A stretch of 14,411 nucleotides of DNA from Eubacteriales bacterium (GTDB lineage: Bacteria > Bacillota_A > Clostridia > Christensenellales > Aristaeellaceae), in the NCBI GenBank assembly GCA_029974035.1, contig JARKQG010000125.1:1-14411 (forward strand), read 5' to 3'. A program made the position numbers and the translations under genes. Below, piece after piece: positions 1 to 7,640 of this stretch (its first letter is position 1; each line of letters begins with the position of its first letter). Below the pieces are notes generated by a model. The model was given only the letters and a program-made list of their open reading frames with translations. It was not told the DNA's origin and did no database searches.

Positions 1-116
1 CCGCCCGCGATCAAACGCCAGAGGAATCGCATTGGCACCAGCAGAAGCCATCCGATCGCATACAGAAGTCCCAGTCCCAGCGCGAACGACACCACCAGCT
101 CCCACGGGATCCTCAC
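1..116 (-). CDS. BofA-like pro-sigma-K processing inhibitor, N-terminal fragment
   Basis: This partial gene runs off the left edge; only about 38 residues are visible. They read as a short N-terminus, a hydrophobic helix, and then the stretch LYAIGWLLLVPMRFLWRLIA. That stretch resembles the start of BofA family proteins, where a leucine-rich segment leads into a 'LLxPLKxLxKL'-like run. BofA is an integral membrane protein of the mother cell. It holds the SpoIVFB protease inactive and so delays pro-sigma-K processing during sporulation. I chose the GTG at 116 because a purine-rich GAAGGGGGG (134-126) lies about 9 bases upstream; an in-frame GTG at 125 would sit directly on that site. The gene is divergent from htpG. 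The sporulation genes elsewhere in the window support the call, but a different small membrane protein cannot be excluded from 38 residues. Confidence 0.55.
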   Translation of the reverse strand, partial: MRIPWELVVSFALGLGLLYAIGWLLLVPMRFLWRLIAG

Positions 117-143
117 CGCCCTCACCCCCCTTCACGCACTAAC

Positions 144-169
144 AGCGTATGCCGGGCGGGCCGGGTTAT
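144..169 (-). promoter_or_regulatory. Candidate sigma-E-type promoter for the BofA-like gene
   Basis: Reading the minus strand, an ATA (169-167) is followed after 15 bases by CATACGCT (151-144). This resembles the mother-cell sigma-E pattern (ATA in the -35 region, CATACAnT at -10). Transcription would start near 137, just upstream of the Shine-Dalgarno sequence. B. subtilis bofA belongs to the sigma-E regulon, which makes the placement sensible. The motif is short, so this stays tentative. Confidence 0.35.
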
Positions 170-194
170 GCCCCGCGCCCCACCGCCGGGCTTG

Positions 195-221
195 TTAGCA
201 CTCTCGTTTATCGAGTGCCAA
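195..221 (+). promoter_or_regulatory. CIRCE element (HrcA operator) upstream of htpG
   Basis: TTAGCACTC (195-203), a 9-base spacer, then GAGTGCCAA (213-221). This matches the CIRCE consensus TTAGCACTC-N9-GAGTGCTAA at 17 of 18 arm positions; the only change is T to C in the right arm. HrcA binds CIRCE and represses class I heat-shock genes such as groESL and dnaK. Here the element ends 7 bases before the -35 box of the htpG promoter, upstream of the core promoter. Confidence 0.93.
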
Positions 222-228
222 ATTTAAC

Positions 229-257
229 TTGACATGCGCCGCCCCACTTCATAAAAT
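229..257 (+). promoter_or_regulatory. Sigma-A promoter for htpG
   Basis: A perfect -35 TTGACA (229-234), a 17-base spacer and -10 TAAAAT (252-257, 5 of 6 matches to TATAAT). Transcription should begin near 264, giving a leader of about 32 bases before the ATG at 296. Confidence 0.88.
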
Positions 258-295
258 ATTGGTAAAGACTACTCAATCATCGGGAGGCAAACGAC

Positions 296-2182
296 ATGGC
301 AAAGACCGGCAACATTACCATCCACGCGCAGAACATCATGCCCATCATCAAGCGGTGGCTGTATTCGGATAAAGACATCTTCCTGCGGGAACTGGTGTCC
401 AACGGCGCCGACGCCATCGCCAAGTACAAGCTGCTGGCCCTGAAGGGCGACGCCCCGGCGGCGGAGGACTACCGCGTGGACGTGGTGGTCAGCGAGGCCG
501 GGGGCACCCTTAAAATCATCGACAACGGCGTGGGCATGACCGACGACGAAGTCAAGCGCTTTATCGCCCAGGTGGCCTTCTCCGGCGCGGAGGAATTTCT
601 CAAGCAGTACAAGACCGAGGGCGAGGACGGCGGCATCATCGGTCATTTCGGCCTGGGCTTCTACTCGGCGTTTATGGTGTCCTCGAAGGTGGTCATCGAC
701 ACAAAGTCCTGGCAGCCGGGCGCGGAGGCCGTGCGCTGGATCAGCGAGGACGGCATGAAGTACAAGATGGAGCCCTCTGACCGCGCGGAGCGGGGCACCA
801 CCATCACGCTGACCATCTCCGAGGAGGAGCACGAATTCCTGCACCTGCACAAGCTGCGCGAAACGCTGGAGAAGTACTGTGCCTTCATGCCCGTGCCGAT
901 CTATCTGCGGGAGGACAAGCCCGAAAGTGAAAAGGCGGAGGAGGCGCCAAAGCAGGATCACGAGGGCGGCGAGGCCGACGAAAACGCCGCCGAAAAGGCG
1001 CCGGAGCAGCCCGTCAACGATACCCACCCGCTGTGGAACGTGCGCCCTGCCGACGTGACGGAGGCGCAGTACAAGGACTTTTACCGCAAGGTGTTCCACG
1101 ATTACGAGGAGCCGCTCTTCTGGATTCACCTGAACGCGGAGTATCCTTTCAATTTGAAGGGCATTCTGTACTTCCCGCGGCTGAAAAACGAGTTCTCCGC
1201 CAACGAGGGCGTCATCAAGCTCTACAACAAGCAGGTGTTCGTGGCGGACAACATCAAGGAGGTCATTCCGGAGTTTCTGATGCTGCTCAAGGGCGTCATC
1301 GACTGCCCGGATCTGCCGCTCAACGTATCCCGCTCGTTCTTGCAAAACGACGGCTACGTCAAAAAGATGTCCGCCTACATTACCCGCAAGGTGGCCGACC
1401 GGCTGGTGTCGGAATTCACCGGCAAGCGCGAAACCTACGAAAAATACTGGAACGACATCCACCCCTTCGTGAAGTACGGCTGCATTCGGGATGAAAAGTT
1501 CTACGACCGGGTGAAGGACGCGATCCTTTTCAAGACCGCCGACGGCCGGTACATGACCCTCGCGGAGTACAAGGACAAGAACTTCACCGACACGGACAAG
1601 ACCGTCTTCTACGCCAGCGACGAAAAGCGCCAGGCGCAGATGGTGGCGCTTTACGAGGCCGCGGGCAAGGATGTGGTGCTCCTGGGCACGCTGATTGACA
1701 ACAACTTCATCAGCTTCCTCGAATACAAGGTGGGCGACGGGCTCAAGTTCCAACGCGTTGACGGCGGCATGGAGGGGCTGACGGACACCAGCGGCGACGA
1801 CGGCGACCGGCAGAAGCTGGAGGCGCTGTTCCGCGCGGCGCTGAACGAACACGATCTTCCGGTCAAGCTGGAGCAGTTCAAAACCGAGGACCTGCCGGCC
1901 ATGATCACCGTGGAGGAGCAGTCCCGCCGCTTCTCCGAGATGAGCCGCGCCTTCGGCGGCGGCTTCCAGATGCCCGAGCAGAAGACGCTGGTGCTCAACG
2001 CGCGGCACCCGCTGGTCAGGCATCTTCTGACCGCCGGGGAGGGCGAGCGCACCACGATGATCGCCCAGCAGATCATGGACCTGGCCGAGATGGCCCGCAG
2101 CCCGCTGGAATCCGAGCGCATGGTGGCGTTCCTCAAGCGCTCCGGCCAGCTTCTGACCCTGGCGGCGGACAAGGGCGAATAA
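296..2182 (+). CDS. htpG: Molecular chaperone HtpG (Hsp90 family)
   Basis: Cytosolic ATP-dependent chaperone of 628 residues, the usual length for bacterial Hsp90. The N-terminal GHKL ATPase domain shows FLRELVSNGADA (29-40, with the conserved Glu31 and Asn36), DNGVGM (76-81, Asp76 contacting adenine), the GHFGLGFYS lid motif (116-124) and GTT at 167-169. A charged Lys/Glu-rich linker (about 207-242) leads into the middle domain, with PLFWIHLNAEYPFNLKG around 273-289 and NVSRSFLQ at 343-350, whose Arg346 corresponds to the catalytic middle-domain arginine. The C-terminal dimerisation domain follows. The ATG at 296 has GGGAGG 8 bases upstream. Expression should rise on heat shock through the sigma-A promoter and the CIRCE element. 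A strong terminator directly follows the stop codon. Confidence 0.97.
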   Translation: MAKTGNITIHAQNIMPIIKRWLYSDKDIFLRELVSNGADAIAKYKLLALKGDAPAAEDYRVDVVVSEAGGTLKIIDNGVGMTDDEVKRFIAQVAFSGAEEFLKQYKTEGEDGGIIGHFGLGFYSAFMVSSKVVIDTKSWQPGAEAVRWISEDGMKYKMEPSDRAERGTTITLTISEEEHEFLHLHKLRETLEKYCAFMPVPIYLREDKPESEKAEEAPKQDHEGGEADENAAEKAPEQPVNDTHPLWNVRPADVTEAQYKDFYRKVFHDYEEPLFWIHLNAEYPFNLKGILYFPRLKNEFSANEGVIKLYNKQVFVADNIKEVIPEFLMLLKGVIDCPDLPLNVSRSFLQNDGYVKKMSAYITRKVADRLVSEFTGKRETYEKYWNDIHPFVKYGCIRDEKFYDRVKDAILFKTADGRYMTLAEYKDKNFTDTDKTVFYASDEKRQAQMVALYEAAGKDVVLLGTLIDNNFISFLEYKVGDGLKFQRVDGGMEGLTDTSGDDGDRQKLEALFRAALNEHDLPVKLEQFKTEDLPAMITVEEQSRRFSEMSRAFGGGFQMPEQKTLVLNARHPLVRHLLTAGEGERTTMIAQQIMDLAEMARSPLESERMVAFLKRSGQLLTLAADKGE

Positions 2183-2204
2183 CAAAGGATCGCACCAGAA
2201 TCTC

Positions 2205-2249
2205 AAGATTCGACAGAAGGGATCTTCGCTTCTTCTGTCGAATCTTTTT
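2205..2249 (+). terminator. Intrinsic terminator of htpG, abutting araB
   Basis: A 15-base perfect stem (2205-2219 with 2232-2246, core arm AGATTCGACAGAAG) with a 12-base loop, ending in a run of five T (2245-2249). It sits between htpG and the araB ribosome-binding site. Because only 8 bases separate the T-run from the araB Shine-Dalgarno sequence, it could also act as an attenuator for read-through into araB. Confidence 0.9.
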
Positions 2250-2270
2250 ATGGATTTGGGAGGGAACGAC

Positions 2271-3932
2271 TTGGGTAAGTACGCATTGGGCATCGACTAT
2301 GGCACGCTGTCCGCCCGGGCGCTGGTGGCGGAAATCGGCACGGGGCGGGAACTGGGCGGCGCGGTCATGGACTATCCGCACCGGGTGATGGATACCGCCC
2401 TGCCGGACGGCACGCGCCTTCCGCCGGACTGGGCGCTGCAGCACCCGCAGGACTACATGGACGCGCTGGGCATCATCCCGGAAGCGCTGAAGACGGCCGG
2501 GGTTTTGGCGGAGGACATCGTCGGCGTGGGGCTGGATTTTACCGCCTGCACGATGCTGCCGGTGGACGAATCTTTTACCCCGCTGTGCCTGAAACCCGAG
2601 TGGGCGGGCAACCCCCACGCCTACGCAAAGCTGTGGAAGCACCACGCCGCCCAGCGCGAGGCGGACGAGATCAACCGCGCCGCCCGGGCGCGGGGCGAGG
2701 TGTTCCTCGCCCGCTACGGCGGAAAGACCTCGTCGGAGTGGATGTTTCCCAAGATCTGGCAGATTCTGAACGAAGCGCCGGAGGTGTACCGGGCATCCCA
2801 CCGCTTCATTGAGGCGGCGGACTGGGCGGTGTGGCTCCTGACGGGCTCAGAGGCCGTCAGCGCCTGCGCCGCCGGGTACAAGGCGCTGTGGAGCCGTCGG
2901 GACGGCTATCCCTCCCGGGGCTTTCTCCGGGCGCTGGACCCCCGGCTTGAGGGTGCGCTCGAAAAGCTGGGGCGGGATGTCCGTCCGGTTGGGGCCCGGG
3001 CGGGCGCCGTAACGCCGGAGGCCGCCGCGCGGACGGGCCTCTGCCCCGGCACGCCGGTGGCGGTGGCCAACGTGGACGCCCACGTGTCGCTGCCGGCGGC
3101 GGGGCTCACCGAGCCCGGCGACATGCTGATGATCCTGGGCACCTCCACCTGCCATGTGATGGTCGACCGGGCGCTTCGCCCGGTGCCGGGCATCTCCGGC
3201 GTGGTGGAGGACGGCATCATCCCGGGCCTGATGGGCTACGAGGCCAATCAGGTGACGGGCGACCATTTGAACTGGTTTTTGAAAACCTGCGCGCCGGAAC
3301 GGGATGTCCGGACCGCCCGGGAAAGGGGCATCGGCCTGCACCGCCAGATGGGCGAGCGGGCGGCGCGCCTGGCACCCGGCGAGTCCGGCCTTCTGGCACT
3401 GGACTGGTGGAACGGCAACCGCTCCGTGCTGGTGGACGGCGGCCTGTCCGGTCTGATCCTGGGGCTTACGCTGACCACGACGCCCGAGGAGATCTACCGC
3501 GCGCTGGTCGAGGCCACCGCCTTTGGCGCGCGCACCATCCATGAGGCGTTTGAAAAAAACGGCGTCGCCATCAAAAACCTCTACGCCTGCGGCGGCATCG
3601 CCCGAAAGGACCCCTTCTTCATGCAGATCTACGCGGACGTCACCGGCCGCGAGATCCGCGTGGCCCGGTCTGCCCAGGCGCCCGCGCTGGGTTCGTCCAG
3701 GTTCGGCGCGGTGGCGGCGGGGCCCGCGGCCGGAGGCTATGCCTCGATCCGGGACGCGGCCCGGGAGATGGGCGGCCTGACGGATGCGGCATACCGCCCG
3801 GTGCCGGAAAACCACCGGGTGTACGACCGCCTGTTCGCGGAGTATACACAGCTGCACGACTGGTTTGGCCGCGGCGGAAACGATGTAATGAAGCGGCTCA
3901 AGGCCATCCGGGAAGCGCAGCAACCGAAATAG
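2271..3932 (+). CDS. araB: L-ribulokinase (AraB), FGGY kinase
   Basis: ATP-dependent phosphorylation of L-ribulose to L-ribulose 5-phosphate in arabinose catabolism, in the cytosol. From the TTG at 2271 the protein has 553 residues, close to the usual ~560. The FGGY N-lobe opens with GIDYGTLSARALV. The ribulokinase-specific blocks GLDFTACTMLPVD, NPHAYAKLWKHHAAQ and KTSSEWMFPKIWQ follow, and the C-lobe carries the ATP-binding ACGGIARKDPFFMQIYADV segment. An in-frame ATG at 2250 touches the T-run of the htpG terminator and has no ribosome-binding site. The TTG at 2271 has GGGAGGG (2258-2264) 6 bases upstream and gives the normal N-terminus, so I prefer it. No araA, araD or arabinose regulator is adjacent. 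I saw no promoter between the terminator and this gene, so expression may depend on read-through. It is probably cotranscribed with the next gene, 27 bases downstream. Confidence 0.93.
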   Translation: MGKYALGIDYGTLSARALVAEIGTGRELGGAVMDYPHRVMDTALPDGTRLPPDWALQHPQDYMDALGIIPEALKTAGVLAEDIVGVGLDFTACTMLPVDESFTPLCLKPEWAGNPHAYAKLWKHHAAQREADEINRAARARGEVFLARYGGKTSSEWMFPKIWQILNEAPEVYRASHRFIEAADWAVWLLTGSEAVSACAAGYKALWSRRDGYPSRGFLRALDPRLEGALEKLGRDVRPVGARAGAVTPEAAARTGLCPGTPVAVANVDAHVSLPAAGLTEPGDMLMILGTSTCHVMVDRALRPVPGISGVVEDGIIPGLMGYEANQVTGDHLNWFLKTCAPERDVRTARERGIGLHRQMGERAARLAPGESGLLALDWWNGNRSVLVDGGLSGLILGLTLTTTPEEIYRALVEATAFGARTIHEAFEKNGVAIKNLYACGGIARKDPFFMQIYADVTGREIRVARSAQAPALGSSRFGAVAAGPAAGGYASIRDAAREMGGLTDAAYRPVPENHRVYDRLFAEYTQLHDWFGRGGNDVMKRLKAIREAQQPK

Positions 3933-3959
3933 CGGCGGCGGTGCCGCGAGGGAGGCCCC

Positions 3960-5018
3960 ATGAAACAGTTCATAAAAATCGCGCTCTGGGCCCTGGCGGG
4001 CGTTGTCCTTCTGGCGGCGCTGGGCATCGGCTATCTGACGGTGACGGAATACCGCCCGGCGGCGGAGGAACAGGTCGCCCTCGCGGGCGGCGCCTCCGGC
4101 GCGGCAAGGCCCGGCGATACGCTCTCGGCGGTCAGCTTTAACATCGGCTACTGCGGCCTGCCCGCGGAGGTCGACTTCTTTCTCGACGGCGGCAAGACCA
4201 CCGGCGCCGACTCGAAGGCCGTGATTGAGCGCGACCTCGCCGGGGTCATCGAAACCCTCTCGGCGCAAAAATGCGACCTCACGCTGCTGCAGGAGGTGGA
4301 CCAGGGCGCGCGGCGCTCCTTCTATGTGAACGAAGCCGCCGTCATCTCCGGCGCTCTCGGCGGGCAGACCGCCTTCGCGCGGAATTTCCTCTGCCCCTTC
4401 GTGCCGGTTCCGGTCACAAATCCCATCGGCAGGGTGAACAGCGGCCTCATGACCCTTTCTGCCCTGAACGCGTCCGCCGCCGCGCGGATTGGCCTGCCCA
4501 GCCCCTTCGCCTGGCCCCTCTCCACCTGCAACCTCAAGCGCTGCCTTCTGGCGACGCGCATCCCCGTCGAGGGCGCGGACAGCGAACTGGTGGTGGTCAA
4601 CCTGCACCTGGAGGCCTATGACGCGGGCGAGGGCAAGGCGGCGCAGACGGAGGCGCTGGTGCGGTTTTTGACCGGCGAATACGAAAAGGGCAATTACGTG
4701 CTGGCGGGCGGCGACTTCAACCAATGGCTGCCCGGCGTTGATCGCCGGAAATACCCGATCCGGGCCGAAGCCGCCTACGTGCCGGGGGAAGTCGACGCGG
4801 CGATCCTGCCGGGTTGGACCTTTGCCGTGGACGACAAAGCCCCCACCTGCCGCCTGAACGACAGGCCCTACGACCCGGCGGACCCGGAGATTCAGACCTA
4901 TGTGATCGACGGCTTCATCCTGTCGCCCAACCTCCGCCTGGAATCCGTCGAAACGCTGCCGCTGGGCTTCCGGTTTTCGGACCACAACCCGGTCCGGGTT
5001 GAATTTCAGCTCGCCTGA
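3960..5018 (+). CDS. Membrane-anchored endonuclease/exonuclease/phosphatase-fold protein
   Basis: 352 residues. An N-terminal signal anchor (about 7-27, hydrophobic after KQFIK) should place the catalytic domain outside the membrane. The rest has the metal-dependent EEP (exonuclease III/DNase I/inositol phosphatase) fold. Visible motifs are SFNIGY (59-64), LLQEVD (109-114, metal-binding Glu112), VNLHLE (213-218), the catalytic GGDFNQ (250-255, Asp252 and Asn254) and the terminal SDHNP (340-344, Asp341/His342). Family substrates range from DNA to phospholipids and phosphosugars, so the substrate is not predictable. The ATG at 3960 has GAGGGAGG just upstream. It lies 27 bases after araB and ends at a strong terminator, so it is probably the last gene of that unit. 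A link to arabinose metabolism is not evident. Confidence 0.85.
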   Translation: MKQFIKIALWALAGVVLLAALGIGYLTVTEYRPAAEEQVALAGGASGAARPGDTLSAVSFNIGYCGLPAEVDFFLDGGKTTGADSKAVIERDLAGVIETLSAQKCDLTLLQEVDQGARRSFYVNEAAVISGALGGQTAFARNFLCPFVPVPVTNPIGRVNSGLMTLSALNASAAARIGLPSPFAWPLSTCNLKRCLLATRIPVEGADSELVVVNLHLEAYDAGEGKAAQTEALVRFLTGEYEKGNYVLAGGDFNQWLPGVDRRKYPIRAEAAYVPGEVDAAILPGWTFAVDDKAPTCRLNDRPYDPADPEIQTYVIDGFILSPNLRLESVETLPLGFRFSDHNPVRVEFQLA

Positions 5019-5027
5019 CGCATGCGT

Positions 5028-5064
5028 CCGGCCCCCGCGATGCCGCGGGGGCCGGTTGATTTTT
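5028..5064 (+). terminator. Intrinsic terminator after the EEP-fold gene
   Basis: A 12-base perfect GC stem (CCGGCCCCCGCG, 5028-5039, with 5044-5055), a 4-base loop and the T-rich tail TTGATTTTT. On the minus strand the hairpin lacks a following T-run, so it terminates the plus-strand unit mainly. It also separates it from convergent ypeB. Confidence 0.88.
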
Positions 5065-5073
5065 GGGGGGGCG

Positions 5074-6411
5074 CTACTGGGTCACGATGCCCTCATCGTC
5101 CTGCACGATGCGCAGGATGGTCTTTTCGGCGCCGGTGGCCACGTCCACGTAGACGAGGTACTGTTCGTCGTCCGAGAAGGACGCGGTGATCTCCCAGCAC
5201 TGCACCTCTCCTTCGTCCAGCGGGATAATGCAGCGCCGCACGCGCTCCACGGTCAGCGCCGGGTTGATGCTGGCGCGGGCTTCTGCCTCCGTGATCACGG
5301 GCCGCGCAATGGCGCGCGTCCGGTGGTTGGTCAGGTAGTTGGCTGCCTCGATGCCCACCACCTGCCCGTCTTTCATCGAGATCTGCAGCTTGACCAGATC
5401 CGGGTAGAGGAGCACGCCCTCCTGCGTCGCCGCGTAGTTGACCGTCAAAATGCCGTCCAGTCTGCGCCAGTAGTTGACCGCCATGTCCTCATAGCCGTGG
5501 ACGGCGAGAAAACGCGCGCCCTGGTCGATGCAGTCGCCTTCGGTGAGCACCACTTCGGAATTTGCCCGGTCGGGCAGCATGTACACCACGTGACCGCCCG
5601 CCCGGGTGATGCCCGCCGTCAGCGTGTTGCCGTCCTTCAGCGTGAGGATGAACTCATAGCAGCTGGAGAAGATGTCCGAATCCCCGGTATAGCCGGCGCT
5701 CACCACCCGCTCCGCGCCCACAAACGCGGTCAGCAGACGTCCGGCCTCGTCGCTGGAAATCTCCGGACCGTCGGGCGCGATCTCCTCGGACACGCTGGCA
5801 TCGGAGAAGGGACCGTCGTAGAGCAGCACCGGGTAGTCCACGGCCGGCTCGTTTTCCTCGTCTGGCGCCTGCGTGGCGCTCAGGGTCACCGAGCCGTCTC
5901 CAAACACCGGCTCGCCCTCGTCGTAGCGCGCCAGCAACTCGGCCAGCTGATTGTTCAGCCGGATGCCGGCGCTTCTGAGATCGCCCAGCTGCTCGTAGTC
6001 CCGCCCGGTCAGCGCGCCGCCGGCGCCAATGCGCTCGGCCAGCACCCGGGCGTAGTCCGCCGTCTGGTTGACAAACTTCAGCGAGCCCTCCAGCGTGGCA
6101 TCGCCCTGAGGCATCTGACTGAGGTTTCCGGATACGCCCTCAGCCTGCCGCGCAATGGTGGCGAGCAGCGCCTGCCGCTGCGACGCGCTGCCGGTGACCA
6201 TCAGCTTTTCCAGGTTGAGCTGGATGCCGCTCATCAGCTCGATCGTCTCATAAAACGCCTTTTGATAGGCCGCGTTGACCTGCAGCGTCAGCGCCGAAAC
6301 GCGCTTTTGCATCGCGACGCTGGTGAGAAAAAGCGCCAGCGCCAGCGCGGCGAGCATGACCAGAAAGCCCCTTTTCTGGATGCGCCCCCTCCATCGAAAC
6401 CCATTCTTCAT
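5074..6411 (-). CDS. ypeB: Germination protein YpeB
   Basis: YpeB is made in the developing spore with SleB; each needs the other for stability and localisation, and they act in cortex hydrolysis during germination. The protein has 445 residues, near the ~450 of B. subtilis YpeB. It has a basic start (MKNGFRWRGRIQKRG), one transmembrane segment (about 16-34), a long helical region rich in Ala/Leu/Gln, and C-terminal PepSY-type repeats. One repeat holds FSSCYEFILTLKDGNTLTAG and the last ends ASFSDDEQYLVYVDVATG. I chose the ATG at 6411 because its ATGA overlaps the sleB stop by 4 bases and gives a sensible N-terminus. An upstream in-frame start at 6465 would add 18 residues translated out of frame from sleB. 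No clear Shine-Dalgarno sequence precedes it, so translational coupling to sleB is likely. Confidence 0.92.
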   Translation of the reverse strand: MKNGFRWRGRIQKRGFLVMLAALALALFLTSVAMQKRVSALTLQVNAAYQKAFYETIELMSGIQLNLEKLMVTGSASQRQALLATIARQAEGVSGNLSQMPQGDATLEGSLKFVNQTADYARVLAERIGAGGALTGRDYEQLGDLRSAGIRLNNQLAELLARYDEGEPVFGDGSVTLSATQAPDEENEPAVDYPVLLYDGPFSDASVSEEIAPDGPEISSDEAGRLLTAFVGAERVVSAGYTGDSDIFSSCYEFILTLKDGNTLTAGITRAGGHVVYMLPDRANSEVVLTEGDCIDQGARFLAVHGYEDMAVNYWRRLDGILTVNYAATQEGVLLYPDLVKLQISMKDGQVVGIEAANYLTNHRTRAIARPVITEAEARASINPALTVERVRRCIIPLDEGEVQCWEITASFSDDEQYLVYVDVATGAEKTILRIVQDDEGIVTQ

Positions 6412-7091
6412 AGGCAGAAGGAGTGGTTGCCGATCACGGTCTTGACCGTCCGGCTGCGGATCCACCTGTCCGAGGTCGCCCTGGGGTTATAGAAGTACAG
6501 ACACCCGCCGGTGGGGTCCCAGCCGTTCATCGCGTCGCGGGCGGCGCGGATGGCGGAGGAATCCGGGGTATTGTTGATGGAGCCGTTGGGCACGCAGGAG
6601 AAGGCGTTCTTCTGGTAGATGACGCCGGAGATGGTGTTGGGAAAGGACGACGAGCGCACCCGGTTCAAGACCACCGCCGCCACCGCCACCTGCCCCTTGT
6701 AGGGCTCGCCCCGGGCCTCGGCGTACACCAGTTTGGAGAGCAGCCGGTGGTCGCTGGAAACGATGGACGCGGAGGTTGAACTCGTCGTGGTCGCGCCGCC
6801 GCCGGAGGAGGTCAGCGTCACGCCCAGCGCGGCTGCGGTCGCCGGGCCGACCCGGCCGTCCACGGTCAGGCCGTTGCGCCGCTGGAACAGCTTCACCGCG
6901 GCCTGGGTATCCGCGCCGTACCTGCCGTCGGCGACGCCATCCAGATAATCGTACTGGATCAGCCGCTTCTGCACCTTGGTGACGTTGCTGCCGCTGGAGC
7001 CCACCTCCAGCACCACGGCGGCCTGCGCCGGCAAAAGCGCAAAGCAGGCCGCCAGCGACAGGATCAGCGCGACGTACGCAAATTTTTTCAT
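6408..7091 (-). CDS. sleB: Spore cortex-lytic enzyme SleB
   Basis: Lytic transglycosylase that degrades muramic-delta-lactam-containing cortex peptidoglycan during germination. 227 residues. It has an export signal (1-24), then a PG_binding_1 domain (about 28-90: VTKVQKRLIQYDYLDG, DGRYGADTQAAVKLFQ). A Ser/Thr/Gly linker (92-113) leads to the SleB/Hydrolase_2 catalytic domain (114-227) with LVYAEARGEPYKGQVAVAAV, whose first Glu (Glu125) is the expected catalytic residue. The domain ends GGCLYFYNP...GNHSFC as in the family. The signal contains LAAC (13-16), a possible lipobox, although cleavage after AQA is equally plausible. The ATG at 7091 has GAGGGGG upstream and overlaps the spoIIR stop by 4 bases; its own stop overlaps the ypeB start the same way. 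Confidence 0.95.
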   Translation of the reverse strand: MKKFAYVALILSLAACFALLPAQAAVVLEVGSSGSNVTKVQKRLIQYDYLDGVADGRYGADTQAAVKLFQRRNGLTVDGRVGPATAAALGVTLTSSGGGATTTSSTSASIVSSDHRLLSKLVYAEARGEPYKGQVAVAAVVLNRVRSSSFPNTISGVIYQKNAFSCVPNGSINNTPDSSAIRAARDAMNGWDPTGGCLYFYNPRATSDRWIRSRTVKTVIGNHSFCL

Positions 7092-7606
7092 GAATCATTC
7101 CCCCTCATCGCCGCAACCCATTGCATGATCTCGGAATAGAACGCCACGGGCCGGTCCGTCTCCAGTGCTTCCGCGGAAATCGGGTCCGCGCCGCACAGGT
7201 CCGGATAGAGCACACACCACCAGTTTCGGCCCGCGCCGCCACCCAGTACGACGCGCACCGCGCGGTAGCGCCCCGCCGGCACCACGAGATCGCCATACAC
7301 CCGGAGCGGGCAGTCCACCTCCCGGATTTCCACCCGCCCGCCGGATGCCCGCGCCAGCGCGCCCCGGCGCGCCCGGAGGCGCGCAAAGGCCTCGTCGGCA
7401 TTCTTCGCGCCCCGGACAATCTCGGCCGCCAGCGCGCGCACGCGGTCGCGGACGACGAGCTTTTGCCGCTGATCGTCCGGCGCGTCGCTCCGGGCGACCA
7501 CCTGGAGGCGAATCAGCCCGCCCAGTGGGTCGGGCGCCTTCGCCCGGGCCGGAAGCGGGATAAAAAGCGCCGCGCACATCGCGAGCGCCACAAAAAAACG
7601 AGCCAT
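7088..7606 (-). CDS. spoIIR: Stage II sporulation protein R (SpoIIR)
   Basis: SpoIIR is secreted from the forespore under sigma-F control. It signals to SpoIIGA to process pro-sigma-E in the mother cell. 172 residues, shorter than the ~220 of B. subtilis but with both family hallmarks: IRLQVVARSDAPDDQRQKL-VRDRV after the signal peptide, and the Trp/Cys block VVLGGGAGRNWWCVLYPDLC (about 124-143). The signal peptide is MARFFVALAMCAALFIPLPA with cleavage near ARA-KA. The ATG at 7606 has GGGAG 7617-7613 upstream. It is the first gene of a tightly overlapping trio with sleB and ypeB and follows ispE after 66 bases. As I recall, a similar order (sipL, ispE, spoIIR, sleB) occurs in C. difficile. Confidence 0.92.
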   Translation of the reverse strand: MARFFVALAMCAALFIPLPARAKAPDPLGGLIRLQVVARSDAPDDQRQKLVVRDRVRALAAEIVRGAKNADEAFARLRARRGALARASGGRVEIREVDCPLRVYGDLVVPAGRYRAVRVVLGGGAGRNWWCVLYPDLCGADPISAEALETDRPVAFYSEIMQWVAAMRGNDS

Positions 7607-7640
7607 CCTTCTACTCCCATCATGCGGAATCGGATGGCTC

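Noticed and set aside
269..2293. Long minus-strand open frame (674 codons) opposite htpG
   Set aside because: It mirrors a well-conserved gene in high-GC DNA, has low-complexity Leu/Val/His/Arg-rich translation, no recognisable domain, and runs through the CIRCE-htpG leader side without a ribosome-binding site.
2847..4985. Minus-strand open frame (712 codons) opposite araB and the EEP-fold gene
   Set aside because: Shadow frame across two recognised genes; no motif or ribosome-binding site.
4999..6492. Plus-strand open frame (497 codons) opposite ypeB
   Set aside because: Antisense shadow: no family motifs, composition typical of reversed GC-rich coding sequence, and it begins inside the end of the EEP-fold gene and runs through its terminator.
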